A stretch of DNA of 64,000 nucleotides. It comes from Serripes groenlandicus (lineage: Eukaryota > Mollusca > Bivalvia > Cardiida > Cardiidae). Positions 48,474 to 59,487 of this stretch are shown in pieces. The notes beneath the pieces were generated by a model, which saw only the letters and a list, made by a program, of their open reading frames with translations, made no database searches and was not told the origin of the DNA. The DNA is taken from NCBI GenBank assembly GCA_031761405.1, contig JASEVX010000117.1, positions 248,001 to 312,000 of the forward strand, read 5' to 3'. Each line of letters starts with the position of its first letter. Positions within the stretch are counted from its first letter, which is position 1. Both the position numbers and the translations under genes were made by a program.

Positions 48474-50406
48474 AGCTCGCCAGTACGAAGTACAGGAGAG
48501 CTTATGTGTTACCCCCGGCGTCGGCACCGTCGGCACCGTCGGCACCGTCGGCGGTGGCGTAGACACCTAGGTTTAAGGTTTGTGTTTAAGGTTTTCATTT
48601 GGGTTTTAAGGGTTTATACCTTTAGGAACCATTTGTCATCCATCTACGCACACCACTACACCCGTCCTGACCCTGGGTGAAGGTCAAGATAATTTCTACT
48701 TGGTTCTACTTGGTTCAGTTACAAGGTTTAAGGTTTGCGTTTAACGTTTAACATATCACTCTGCATTCACTATTATGACATTGATTGCTTTCATATTTAG
48801 TTTATACATTTAGGAACTATTGGTCATCCATCTACGCACACCACTACACCCGTTCTGACCCTGGGTCAAGGTCAAGGTCATTTCTACTTGGTTCAGTTAC
48901 AAGGTTTAAGGTTTGCGTTTAACGTTTAACATATCACTCTGCAGTCACTATTATGACATTGATTGCTTTCATATTTAGTTTATACATTTAGGAACTATTG
49001 GTCATCCATCTACGCACACCACTACACCCGTTCTGACCCTGGGTCAAGGTCAAGGTCATTTCTACTTGGTTCAGTTACAAGGTTTAAGGTTTGCGTTTAA
49101 CGTTTAACATATCACTCTGCAGTCACTATTATGACATTGATTGCTTTCATATTTAGTTTATACATTTAGGAACTATTGGTCATCCATCTGCGCACACCAC
49201 TACACCCGTCCTGCACCTGGGTCAAGGTCAAGGTCATTTCTACTTGGTTCAGTTACAAGGTTTAAGGTTTGCGTTTAACGTTTAACATATCACTCTGCAT
49301 TCACTATTATGACATTGATTGCTTTCATATTTAGTTTATACATTTAGGAACTATTGGTCCATCTACGCACCCCACTACACCCGTCCTGACCCAGGGTCAA
49401 GGTCAAGTTATATCAGAGTTATTGCCCCTTTTCTGTCAAAAAATCTAACTTTTTCGTCACGTTTTCAAATAACTTTTTTTCTACTCAAAGGATTAGATTG
49501 AAACTTCTGACAAATGTTTATATCAATGTGTGTGATTGGTTCACAAAAGGGAGATAATCCAAATAATTTTATATCAGAGTTATTGCCCCTTTTCTGTCAA
49601 AAAATTAAATTTTCAAATAACTTTTTTTCTACCCGAAGGATTGGATTGAAACTTCTGACAAATGTTACTTTTTTTTTTATTCGACGTCTGTCTGTCTATT
49701 TTTTTTTTTATCCGGCGTCTGTCTGTCTGTCTGTCCGTCACACTTTTTTCGTCACGTTTTCAAATAACTTTTGTTCTACTCAAAGGATTAGATTGAAACT
49801 TCTGACAAATGTTTTTATCAATGTGTGTGATGGGTTCACAAAAGGGCGATAATCCAAATAATTTTATATCAGAGTTATTGCCCCTTTTCTGTCAAAAATT
49901 TAAATTTTCAAATAACTTTTTTTCTACTTAAAGGATTGGATTGAAACTTCTGACAAATGTTTATATCAATGTGTATGATGGGTTCACAAAAAGGGGGATA
50001 ATCCAAATATTTTTATATCAGAGTTATTGGCCCTTTTCTGTCAAAAATTTAATCTACTCAAAGGATTGGATTGAAACTTCTGACAAATGTTTATATCAAT
50101 GTGTATGATGGGTTCACAAAAGGGGGATAATCCAAATATTTTTATATCAGAGTTATTGCCCCTTTTCTGTCAAATATTCAAATTACTTTTTTTCTGCTCA
50201 AAGGATTGGTTTGAAACTTCTGACAAATGTTTATATCAATTTTTGAACTTGAACTTAGAATTTTTGTCAAAAGTATTGAAAAGGTGTATTATCTTGCAAT
50301 AGGTGATACTGTGCGACTTTACCTAATACTTTAACTGTTCTGAAGTAGGCCCTGATATACGATGGCCCTGATAGGCGAGCTATATTGTCCTCCGACAACT
50401 CTTGTT
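48474..50406 (+). mobile_element. HINE-like element with 178-bp units (family TAGCTCGCC)
   Basis: 5' stem-loop AGCTCGCCAGTAC-GAA-GTACAGGAGAGCT, then a 9-bp microsatellite (GTCGGCACC)n. Four units start at ACAAGGTTTAAGG at 48721, 48899, 49077 and 49255, exactly 178 bp apart. A second tandem set (TATCAGAGTTATTGCCCC, GATTGAAACTTCTGACAAAT) follows to 50240. GGCGAGCTA (50374-50382) complements the 5' end. Hairpin TTGTC-CTCC-GACAA and CTCTTGTT close it. Confidence 0.85.
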
Positions 50407-50630
50407 CCATCTTTATGATAGATTTTTTTTTTACGTCATTTTTTATCTTGCCTGTTTTTCAATGAAAAAAAAAGTCTGTGTATTGTGATACCTTCTGTCT
50501 GTGTCACAAAACCAAAAATTTTACCTCATAACTCAAAAACCGTTCAACGTTGTTAAATGAAACTTGGTGCATGTCTTTACCAAGTCTGACTTTAATTGTT
50601 ATTCAGTGATGCCGCTTTTTATTAACAAAA
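50407..50630 (+). repeat. Left part of the 112-bp-unit repeat family
   Basis: ACCTCATAACTCAAAAACCG, TTAAATGAAACTTGGTGCAT and GTGATGCCGC resemble 12500-12630, so this is a dispersed family whose 3' module was later amplified. Confidence 0.55.
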
Positions 50631-51071
50631 ACAGACGAGCGTTGGCATTCGCTATGCATCGCTCTTTTTACAGATTCGTTGTATTTCTTGAAAAAATAAA
50701 TGACACATAAAACCATATGTCCTCTGCTTTTTTTTAACAAAAACAGTCGAGCGTTGGCATTCACTATGCATCGCTCTTTTTACAGATTGGTTGTATTTCT
50801 GGAAAAAATAAATGACACATAAAACCATATGTCCTCTGCTTTTTTTTAAAACAAAAACAGTCGAGCGTTGGCATTCACTATGCATCGCTCTTTTTACAGA
50901 TTGGTTGTATTTCTGGAAAAAATAAATGACACATAAAACCATATGTCCTCTGCTTTTTTTTAAAACAAAAACAGTCGAGCGTTGGCATTCACTATGCATC
51001 GCTCTTTTTACAGATTCGTTGTATTTCTTGAAAAAATAAATGACACATAAAACCATATGTCCTCTGCTTTT
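50631..51071 (+). repeat. Tandem array of a 112-114 bp unit
   Basis: ACAG(A/T)CGAGCGTTGGCATTC starts at 50631, 50743, 50857 and 50971. Each unit has GAGCG...CGCTC inverted arms, CAGATT(G/C)GTTGTATTTCT, ACACATAAAACCATATGTCC and a T run. Single further units lie at 55213, 56267 and 57487 between HINE-like elements. The long minus-strand open frame across it is repeat-derived. Confidence 0.85.
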
Positions 51072-52023
51072 TAGCTCACCTGAGCTTTGCTCAAGGTGAG
51101 TTATTGTGATCGCCTTTTGTCCGGCGTCCGTCGTCCGTCGTCCGTCGTCCGTCGTGCGTCGTCCGTCGTGCGTCAACTTCTTCTCCTCAGTAACCAGTGG
51201 GTCAATTGGGATGAAACTTCACAGAAAGCATCCTCTTAATGACCTCACCAGAATTCCTTCAAATTTTAGGGATCCATGCAGAATTCTGGTTTCCATGGCA
51301 ACGAAACCGAAAAAACTTCAAAATTCTTCTTCTCCCAAACTGGTTGGCAGATTTTCAAATAATTTTGTAGAAATGTTCCTTGGATGACCCTCTACCAGAT
51401 TCCTTCAAGCCATGTTGATTGGTCAAAAAACACGGCCGCCAGGGGGGCGGGGCTATTTTGCCTTATATGGCTATAGTGAAAACTTAAAAAATCTTCTCCT
51501 CCGAAAGTGTCAGGCTGATTTTCAAATGATATTGTAGAAATGTTCCTTGGGTGACCCTCTATCAGATTCCTTCAAGCCATGTTGATTGGTCGAAAAACAT
51601 GGCCGCCAGGGGGGGGCGGGGCTATTTTGCCTTATATGGCTATAGTGCAAACTTAAAAAATCTTCTTCTCCAAAAGTGTCGGCCCGATTTTCAAATAATT
51701 TTGTAGAAATGTTCCTTGGATGACCCACTTTCAGATTCCTTCAAGCCATGTTGATTTGTCAAAAAACATGGCCGCCAGTAGGCAGGGCTATTTTGCATTA
51801 TATGGATATAGTGAAAACTTAAAAAATCTTCTCCTCCAAAAGTATCTGGCCGATTTTCAAATAATTTTGTAGAAATGTTCCTAAGGTGACCCTCTATGAG
51901 ATTCCTTCAAGCCAAGTTGATTGGTCGGAAACTGGCTGCCAGGGGGCATGGCTTATATAGCTAAAGTGAAAAAAAAATAAAAATCAGGTGAGCGATTCAA
52001 GGGCCATCATGGCCCTCTTGTTT
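51072..52023 (+). mobile_element. HINE-like element, 167-bp units
   Basis: TAGCTCACCTGAGCTTTGCTC, a (CCGTCGT)n microsatellite at 51124-51170, units at 51374, 51541, 51710 and 51876 (TGTTCCTTGG), GGTGAGCGATTCAAGGGCC and CTCTTGTTT. Inserted in the T run of a 112-bp unit. Confidence 0.85.
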
Positions 52024-52756
52024 TAGCTTACCTGAGCTTTGCTCAAGGTGAGTTATTGTGATCGCCTTTTGTCCGTCGTCCGTCGTCCGTCGTGCGTCAA
52101 CTTCTTCTCCTCAGTAACCAGTGGGTCAATTTGGATGAAACTTCACAGAAAGCATCCTATCAATGACCTCACCAGAATTCCTTCAAATTTTTGGGATCCA
52201 TGCAAAATTCTGGTTTCCATGGCAACGAAACCGAAAAAACTTCAAAATTCTTCTTCTCCCAAATTGGTTGGCAGATTTTCAAATAATTTTGTAGAAATGT
52301 TTCTTGGATGACCCTCTATCAGATTCCTTCAAGCCGTGTTGATTGGTCGAAAAACATGGCCGCCAGGGGGGGGGGGGGGGGGGGGCTATTTTGCCTTATA
52401 TGGCTATAGTGAAAACTTAAAAAATCTTCTCCTCCGAAAGTGTAAGGCCGATTTTCAAATAATTTTGTAGAAATGTTCCTTGGGTGACCCTCTATCAGAT
52501 TCCTCCAAGCCATGTTGATTGGTCGAAAAACATGGCCGCCAGGGGGGGGCGGGGCTATTTTGCCTTATATGGCTATAGTGCAAACTTAAAAAATCTTCTC
52601 CTCCAAAAGTGTCAGGCTGATTTTCAAATAATTTTGTAGAAATGTTCTTTGGGTGATCCTCTATCAGATTCCTTCAAGCCATGTTGATTGGTCAAAACAC
52701 ATGGCCGCCAGGGGGCGGGGCTATTTTGCCTTTTATGGCTATAATGAAAACTTAAA
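52024..52756 (+). mobile_element. HINE-like element, left part, interrupted
   Basis: TAGCTTACCTGAGCTTTGCTC follows the previous 3' end without spacer. It ends inside a unit at GAAAACTTAAA, where the 52757-54163 segment begins. It includes a run of 20 G at 52366-52385. Confidence 0.8.
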
Positions 52757-54163
52757 TCAAAGCGCCAATGGCACTGTAGTGGCGATCCTATGGAAAATCC
52801 TGCAAAGTAACAAGCAGTATATCGGTGTAGGGCTTGCGATGACTCTGGTGCGGGTATATTTGAGAATGTATCAACCCTGCATCTTTTGACAGTAGAATAA
52901 TGTTAGTTTGCCAGAATGTTGTCTTGGTGATTATTTAGTTACGTTCTGAAATTGGTCATGATGTGTTCAAAATTAGGCCATTCCAAAGTTATGAAAAATC
53001 TAGTTGGTATTCGATAGACTACCGTTTTAGCTCATTAGAATGACTATTTGTAATCTAAATTGTTTGGGTAATCACATGTTTATCACCAGGTCGTTAGGCC
53101 ATATTAAGATAAAATATATTTTACACTTTAGAAATGACTAAAGAAAGGAGAGAAAACAGTATCCATTAGTTTGGTGTTTGTTTCAATTATGTCCGATATT
53201 AAACAGGTCTGTTCAATTTAGTCCCTTCACATTGCATGATTGAGGGTTGTCACAGTGTATTTATATGTCTCTGAGGTTGTTAAACTGCTTCGAATAATGT
53301 GAGTGCAAAAACAAACACAAAACATGCTCCAAAAGCACAATTTCACTATTTGCCAAACTGTTTAATTTATGAAAATATAGGCATATATTATAATGCTAGA
53401 TCTTCAAACTCAATTAGGCTACACTGTCAGCATTGATTGCTAATTGACTCTAGAACGTGCAGACGTGTATACATAACGTGTGTACACACTGCCATCGTGT
53501 GTCCTTTAAACCTTTGTAAACCAGTCTTATTATCTAGACGCTTTCATATATTTAAACAAGTACAAAATAAAGCGTTTATAATATTGAGATTTACAAGCTT
53601 TTCTGGTTTTTGGTCTCGCGAGCTATTTATAGAACCTTTTGGAATTTCCAGATTTGAGTATCACCAGAGTTGTCGTTATTTGCAAGGCAGAACGCGCAAT
53701 GATATTTATTATCTGCCAAATCATGACGAAGATAATCAGAGTACAACCAACTCCTGCCGAATCAGGTTAAAGGTCAAAAGGTTACGGTTGACTACAGTAA
53801 AAATAAAACGAGGCACAGGAGTATCATGATACTCTGCATAGCGTACCCAAGACGCCCGATGATATTTATTATCTGCCCAAACATGAAGAAAGATAATATG
53901 TAAATAGTTTAACTCTATTTAGATATTTTCTCGATAAATCTCAAATATTAGTACCAATCCGGTATCAAAGTAGCACTAACATTATCATTATTAATCGTGT
54001 GCCTGCATCACTGATGGAACTATATATATATATGGCGGTTTAACGGAAGTGAGTAAATTGCCTTTGCAGAAATATCCAACCGATTGTTCAAATACGACTA
54101 TATAATTTTTTTTTCGTTGTTGTTGTTTTGGTAGCACTGTGGCGATTGTCAACCAATCGCCAC
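52757..54163. mobile_element. 1.4-kb insertion with hairpin ends, class uncertain
   Basis: It lies between two halves of one HINE unit (AACTTAAA / AAATCTTCTCCTCC). The left end is TCAAAGCGCCAATGGCACTG, the right end a perfect hairpin GTGGCGATTG-TCAAC-CAATCGCCAC minus one base in the loop. GCACTGT(AGT)GGCGAT occurs near both ends in direct orientation (52771-52786, 54134-54146). GATATTTATTATCTGCC is duplicated inside (53701, 53861). The 130-codon open stretch at 53437-53829 has no recognisable domain. Confidence 0.55.
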
Positions 54164-55212
54164 AAAAATCTTCTCCTCCATAAGTGTCAGGCCGATTTTC
54201 AAATAATTTTGTAGAAATGTTCCTTGGGTGACCCTCTATCAGATTCCTACAAGCAATGTTGATTGGTCAAAAAACATGGCCACCAGGGGGCGGGGGCTAT
54301 TTTGCCTTATATGGCCAAAGTGAAAACTTAAAAAATCTTCAACATCTTCTCCTCAGTAACCAGTGGGTCAATTGGGATGAAACTTCACAGAAAGCATCCT
54401 CTTAATGACCTCACCAGAATTCCTTCAAATTTTAGGGATCCATGCAGAATTCTGGTTTCCATGGCAACGAAACGAAAAAAACTTCAAAATTCTTCTTCTC
54501 CCAAACTGGTTGGCAGATTTTCAAATAATTTTGTAGAAATATTCCTTGGATGACCCTCTACCAGATTCCTTCAAGCCATGTTGATTGGTCAAAAAACACG
54601 GGCGCCAGGGGGGCGGGGCTATTTTGCCTTATATGGCTATAGTGAAAACTTAAAAAATCTTCTCCTCCGAAAGCGTCAGGCTGATTTTCAAATGATTTTG
54701 TAGAAATATTCCTTGGGTGACCCTCTATCAGATTCCTTCAAGCCATGTTGATTGGTCGAAAAACATGGCCGCCAGGGGGGGGGGGGGGGGGGGGGGGGGG
54801 CGGGGCGGGGCTATTTTGCCTTATATGGCTATAGTGCAAACTTAAAAAATCTTCTTCTCCAAAAGTGTCGGCCCGATTTTCAAATAATTTTGTAGAAATG
54901 TTCCTTGGATGACCCACTTTCAGATTCCTTCAAGCCATATTGATTTGTCAAAAAACATGGCCGCCAGTAGGCAGGGCTATTTTGCATTATATGGATATAG
55001 TGAAAACTTAAAAAATCTTCTCCTCCAAAAGTATCTGGCCGATTTTCAAATAATTTTGTAGAAATGTTCCTAGGGTGACCCTCTATCAGATTCCTTCAAG
55101 CCAAGTTGATTGGTCGGAAACTGGCTGCCAGGGGGCATGGCTTATATAGCTAAAGTGAAAAAAAAATAAAAATCAGGTGAGCGATTCAAGGGCCATCATG
55201 GCCCTCTTGTTT
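54164..55212 (+). mobile_element. HINE-like element, right part, rearranged
   Basis: It resumes with AAATCTTCTCCTCC, then returns to the post-5' segment (CTTCTCCTCAGTAACCAGTG) and runs through four more units to the 3' end at 55212. From about 54352 it closely follows 51179-52020. A run of 26 G is at 54775-54800. Confidence 0.75.
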
Positions 55213-55322
55213 AACAAAAACAGTCGAGCGTTGGCATTCACTATGCATCGCTCTTTTTACAGATTGGTTGTATTTCTGGAAAAAATAAATGACACATAAA
55301 ACCATATGTCCTCTGCTTTTTT
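55213..55322 (+). repeat. Single 112-bp-type unit
   Basis: AACAAAAACAGTCGAGCGTT to CTCTGCTTTTTT between two HINE-like elements. Confidence 0.8.
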
Positions 55323-56266
55323 TAGCTCACCTGTGCACGAAGTGCTCAAGGTGAGTTATTGTGATCGCCCTATGTCTGGCGTCCGTCGTCCGTCGTCCGT
55401 CGTCTGTCAACATTTTCTCCTCTGTAACCGGTGGGTCAACTGGGATGAAACTTCACAGAAAGCATCCTCTCAATATCCTCACCAGAATTCCTTAAAATTT
55501 TTGGGATCCATGCATAATTCTGGTTTCCATGGCAACGAAATGAAAAAACTTCAAAATTCTTAAAAAATCTTCTCCTCCGATAGTGTCAGGCCGATTTTCA
55601 AATAATTTTGTAGAAATGTTTCTCAGGTGACCCTCTATCAGATTCCTTCAAGCCATGTTGATTGGTCAAAAAACATGGCCGCCAGGGGGGGCGGGGCTAT
55701 TTTTCCTTATATGGCTATAGTGCAAACTTAAAAAATCTTCTCCTCCGAAAGTGTCAGGCCGATTTTCAAATCATTTTGTAGAAATGTTCCTCGGGTGACC
55801 CTCTATCAGATTCCTTCAAGCCATGTTGATTGGTCGAAAAACATGGCCGCCAGGGGGGGCGGAGCTATTTTTCCTTATATGGCTATAGTGCAAACTTAAA
55901 AAATCTTCTTCTCCAAAAGTGTCAGGCCGATTTTCAAATAATTTTGTAGAAATGTTCCTTGGATGACCCACTTTCAGATTCCTTCAAGCCATATTGATTT
56001 GTCAAAAAACATGGCCGCCAGTAGGCAGGGCTATTTTGCATTATATGGATATAGTGAAAACTTAAAAAATCTTCTCCTCCAAAAGTATCTGGCCGATTTT
56101 CAAATAATTTTGTAGAAATGTTCCTAGGGTGACCCTCTATCAGATTCCTTCAAGCCAAGTTGATTGGTCGGAAACTGGCTGCCAGGGGGCATGGCTTATA
56201 TAGCTAAAGTGAAAAAAAAATAAAAATCAGGTGAGCGATTCAAGGGCCATCATGGCCCTCTTGTTT
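55323..56266 (+). mobile_element. HINE-like element, copy 1 of a 1,054-bp tandem
   Basis: TAGCTCACCTGTGCACGAAG to CTCTTGTTT. Together with the unit before it, it forms a 1,054-bp period repeated at 56267. Confidence 0.85.
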
Positions 56267-56376
56267 AACAAAAACAGTCGAGCGTTGGCATTCACTATGC
56301 ATCGCTCTTTTTACAGATTGGTTGTATTTCTGGAAAAAATAAATGACACATAAAACCATATGTCCTCTGCTTTTTT
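56267..56376 (+). repeat. Single 112-bp-type unit, duplicated
   Basis: By eye identical to 55213-55322. Confidence 0.8.
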
Positions 56377-57486
56377 TAGCTCACCTGTGCACGAAGTGCT
56401 CAAGGTGAGTTATTGTGATCGCCCTATGTCTGGCGTCCGTCGTCCGTCGTCCGTCGTCTGTCAACATTTTCTCCTCTGTAACCGGTGGGTCAACTGGGAT
56501 GAAACTTCACAGAAAGCATCCTCTCAATATCCTCACCAGAATTCCTTAAAATTTTTGGGATCCATGCATAATTCTGGTTTCCATGGCAACGAAATGAAAA
56601 AACTTCAAAATTCTTAAAAAATCTTCTCCTCCGATAGTGTCAGGCCGATTTTCAAATAATTTTGTAGAAATGTTTCTCAGGTGACCCTCTATCAGATTCC
56701 TTCAAGCCATGTTGATTGGTCAAAAAACATGGCCGCCAGGGGGGGCGGGGCTATTTTTCCTTATATGGCTATAGTGCAAACTTAAAAAATCTTCTCCTCC
56801 GAAAGTGTCAGGCCGATTTTCAAATCATTTTGTAGAAATGTTCCTCGGGTGACCCTCTATCAGATTCCTTCAAGCCATGTTGATTGGTCGAAAAACATGG
56901 CCGCCAGGGGGGGCGGAGCTATTTTTCCTTATATGGCTATAGTGCAAACTTAAAAAATCTTCTTCTCCAAAAGTGTCAGGCCGATTTTCAAATAAATTTG
57001 TAGAAATGTTCCTTGGGTGACCCTCTATCAGATTCCTTCAAGCCATGTTGATTGGTCGAAAATCATGGCCGCCAGTGGGGGGCGGGGCTTTTTTGCCTTA
57101 TATAGCTATAGTGCAAACTTAAAAAATCTTCTCTTCCAAAAGTGTCGGGCCGATTTTCAAATAATTTTGTAGAAATGTTCCTTGGATGACCCTCTATCAG
57201 ATTCCTTCAAGCCATGTTGATTGGTCAAAAAACATGGCCGCCAGGGGGCGGGGCTATTTTGCCTTTTATTGCTATAGTGAAAACTTAAAAAATCTTCTCC
57301 TTCAAAAGTGTCAGGCCGATTTTCAAATAATTTTGTAGAAATGTTTCTAGGGTGACCCTCTATCAGATTCCTTAAAGCCAATTTGATTGGTTGGAAACTA
57401 TGCCCGCCAGATGGCGGGGCTTATATAGCTAAAGTGAAAAAAAAAATCAGGTGAGCGATTCCAGGGCCATCATGGCCCTCTTGTTT
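56377..57486 (+). mobile_element. HINE-like element, copy 2 of the tandem, longer
   Basis: It appears identical to 55323 onward for about 600 bp, until about 56990 (CAAATAAATTTGTAG), then carries one extra unit before the 3' end. Confidence 0.85.
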
Positions 57487-57594
57487 AACAAAAACAGTCA
57501 AGCGTTGGCATTCACTATGCATCGCTCTTTTTACAGATTGGTTGTATTTCTGGAAAAAATAAATGACACATAAAACCATATGTCCTCTGTTCAA
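57487..57594 (+). repeat. Last 112-bp-type unit
   Basis: AACAAAAACAGTCAAGCGTT to CATATGTCCTCTG, then MITE sequence. Confidence 0.75.
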
Positions 57595-58693
57595 CCCTTT
57601 CCCCCTTACAGACGCATTTAAACATTTCCCACATATACAGTCGAACCTCGTTAATCCGGACACTTTGGTTCCCAGAGAAAAAAGTCCGGATTGCGAATCT
57701 TCCGGATTAACGATTTCTTATTTTGCCTACGCCAAATTTTCGTCTTAGCATAACAATAGGAGTCAAAGAATGGGACCCAATATTTCCCCAGATATTGCGC
57801 GGATACATGATTATAATTGAGGGAAATTCATTCAAAATAGCTTTGCAAACTGTCAGCGATATTGTATTTACCATTTACCTCTAGATACTGTTTGTCGTAA
57901 GCAAAGCTTTATCATGATATTTACAACACATAGATAACCAGTACGTAAACATGTACGTTTTTGAAAAAATGAACGTCAAAATATAAAAATATGGAACAAC
58001 TTATTATTTTTGTCAGATCTACACTTGTCTCTGGGTCAAAATATCGAAATTTTAGTCTTAAAATCAGTTTAGATCTGTTTGACAATTTGGCTGCTATTTT
58101 ATGGCTGCTAATCAAAGTAAACAATGACACACGCTTGCAGATTATTGAACAGCCTTAGGCTATTACATTGTATACAGCTTTAACACCTTTTAGGACAAAC
58201 GGACACTACAGAAAACAATGACACAGACTAATTGAGTAAAAACATATATACTGTCTATGTTTTCTGTACAGTCATGTACATTACTGTTTGGACTTCCGGA
58301 CTAACGAAACGGATTATATGTGTAAATGGTCAGTCCGTTCCCGTTTTTTTTTGTCCGGTTCCGGAACGCGAATTTCCGTATTAACGGAGAATAATTAAGC
58401 ATAAAAAATCCGTTCCCTGAATTTTTTGTCCGGATCGCGAATTTTCCGGATTAACGGCGTCCGGTTTAACGAGGTTCGACTGTAGTCGCTTTCTGATGCC
58501 TCTGCTGCAGACGTCTATTGAAAACATTGTGGAAAAAGGAGAAATTCCTCACAATGAGAAATTTCCTCTTTTGCCACAGTGTTTTCAACTCTATTTAATA
58601 GGTAAAGAATGATTTATTAAAATTTTCCTTGTTTTTGCCTAGATATTTTCAAAGTTGTTTGGTGCAGATTTTTTGTATGTCGGAAAGGGTTTT
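57595..58693 (+). mobile_element. Old MITE carrying a pogo/Tigger-like element
   Basis: TTCAACCCTTTCCCCCTTACAG is a first broken start. CATTTCCCACATATA (57623-57637) joins GTCGCTTTCTGATGCCTC (58485 on) around the insertion. The right end is TTGTATGTCGGAAAGGG. Confidence 0.7.
57638..58482. mobile_element. 845-bp pogo/Tigger-like non-autonomous element
   Basis: Inverted ends CAGTCGAACCTCGTTAATCC plus GGAC at left and its complement at right with one mismatch (23 of 24). TA duplicated at 57636-57637 and 58483-58484. Further GTCCGGA(T)TTGCGAAT / ATTCGCGATCCGGAC-type inner repeats continue the inversion. No DDE transposase frame. CAGTCGAACCTCG ends with a TA target are typical of Tc1/mariner pogo-type elements. 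Confidence 0.85.
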
Positions 58694-58760
58694 AACAACA
58701 TCGAAATGTTTTCGAAAGACACGTCAGAAAACCTTTTTATGTGGGAAAGGGTTGAGTTCT
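58694..58760 (+). mobile_element. MITE right-end fragment
   Basis: CGAAAGACACGTCAGAAAAC to TTATGTGGGAAAGGGTT. Confidence 0.5.
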
Positions 58761-58869
58761 CTAAGGTTAGGTTGATATCATATAGTACATAACGTTCCGT
58801 CCTCTTATTTGTAAAATTGAAGGAGAGGTATTTGGTTTGGCCTGGCTTATTATTCCATTTTTTTGTGTC

Positions 58870-59331
58870 TTAACCCTTTCCCTCATATAGACGCATGTTG
58901 ACGCATCTGCAGCACACAACTCTTGAAAACATTGTGACAAAAGGAGAAATTGCTCAAAAAGAGCAATTTCTCCTTTTGCCACAAAGTTTTTTTTACTCTT
59001 TTCAGTAATTATACATGTACCTACAATAATACAGATTTTACATATTTTTGAGTAGACATTTTTAACTCTTTCCCTCATAGAGATGCTTTCTGACGCCTCT
59101 GCAGCAGACGGCTTTTTGAAAACATAGTGACAAAAGAAGTAATTGCACAAAACGTGCAATTTCTCCTTTTGCCACAATGTTTTCCACTTTTTGACATAGG
59201 TTATCCATTCAATTATAGAGATTTTCCATCTTTTGACAAAATACGTTCAAAGTCGTCTGCTGCAGAATTGTCGTATGAGGGAAAGGGTTAAAGTCGTCTA
59301 CTGCAGTTTTACTGTATGTGGGAAAAGGTTA
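58870..59331 (+). mobile_element. Old MITE with a young MITE inserted at its internal TTAA
   Basis: 58870-59061 and 59292-59331 form one copy: GTAGACATTT, then TTAA, then AGTCGTCTACTGCAG. Tip GCTCAAAAAGAGC. Right end TATGTGGGAAAAGGTTA. Confidence 0.85.
59062..59291 (+). mobile_element. piggyBac-like MITE, 230 bp, nested in a MITE
   Basis: Exact 230 bp. Tip GCACAAAACGTGC. The duplicated TTAA is part of the older copy (TTTTAAAGTCGTC). Confidence 0.9.
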
Positions 59332-59487
59332 TGGGGGGACTATCTTCTCTTGACCCGACTTCAGTGATAACTATCTGTCTGTGTGACAGGCTATAATTGT
59401 ACGGGTGTCTTTTGTTGTGCTAATTATGGTGGTGACATGTTTTCTCACCACCATGCTAACTGTTTATATGATGGGAGGGACTTTTTT
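59332..59487. other. Spacer, nothing recognised
   Basis: A CTGTCTGTGTGACAG|G acceptor-like site is present at 59376-59391, but no phase-0 exon with a donor follows. Confidence 0.4.

Noticed and set aside
50652..51176. 174-codon open frame on the minus strand
   Set aside because: It runs through four copies of the 112-114 bp tandem unit and the CCGTCGT microsatellite. The repeated peptide follows from the repeat, not from selection for protein.
53437..53829. 130-codon open frame as a transposase or gene
   Set aside because: No catalytic motif, domain or start context was recognised, so it is left as an open stretch in the 1.4-kb insertion.
55306..56617. Two identical 85-codon open frames 1,054 bp apart
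   Set aside because: Identity comes from the recent tandem duplication of a HINE-like element. The frame covers its 5' stem-loop and microsatellite.
59376..59480. Possible downstream exon after CTGTGTGACAG
   Set aside because: There is no donor in phase 0 and no coiled-coil or JAKMIP C-terminal pattern.
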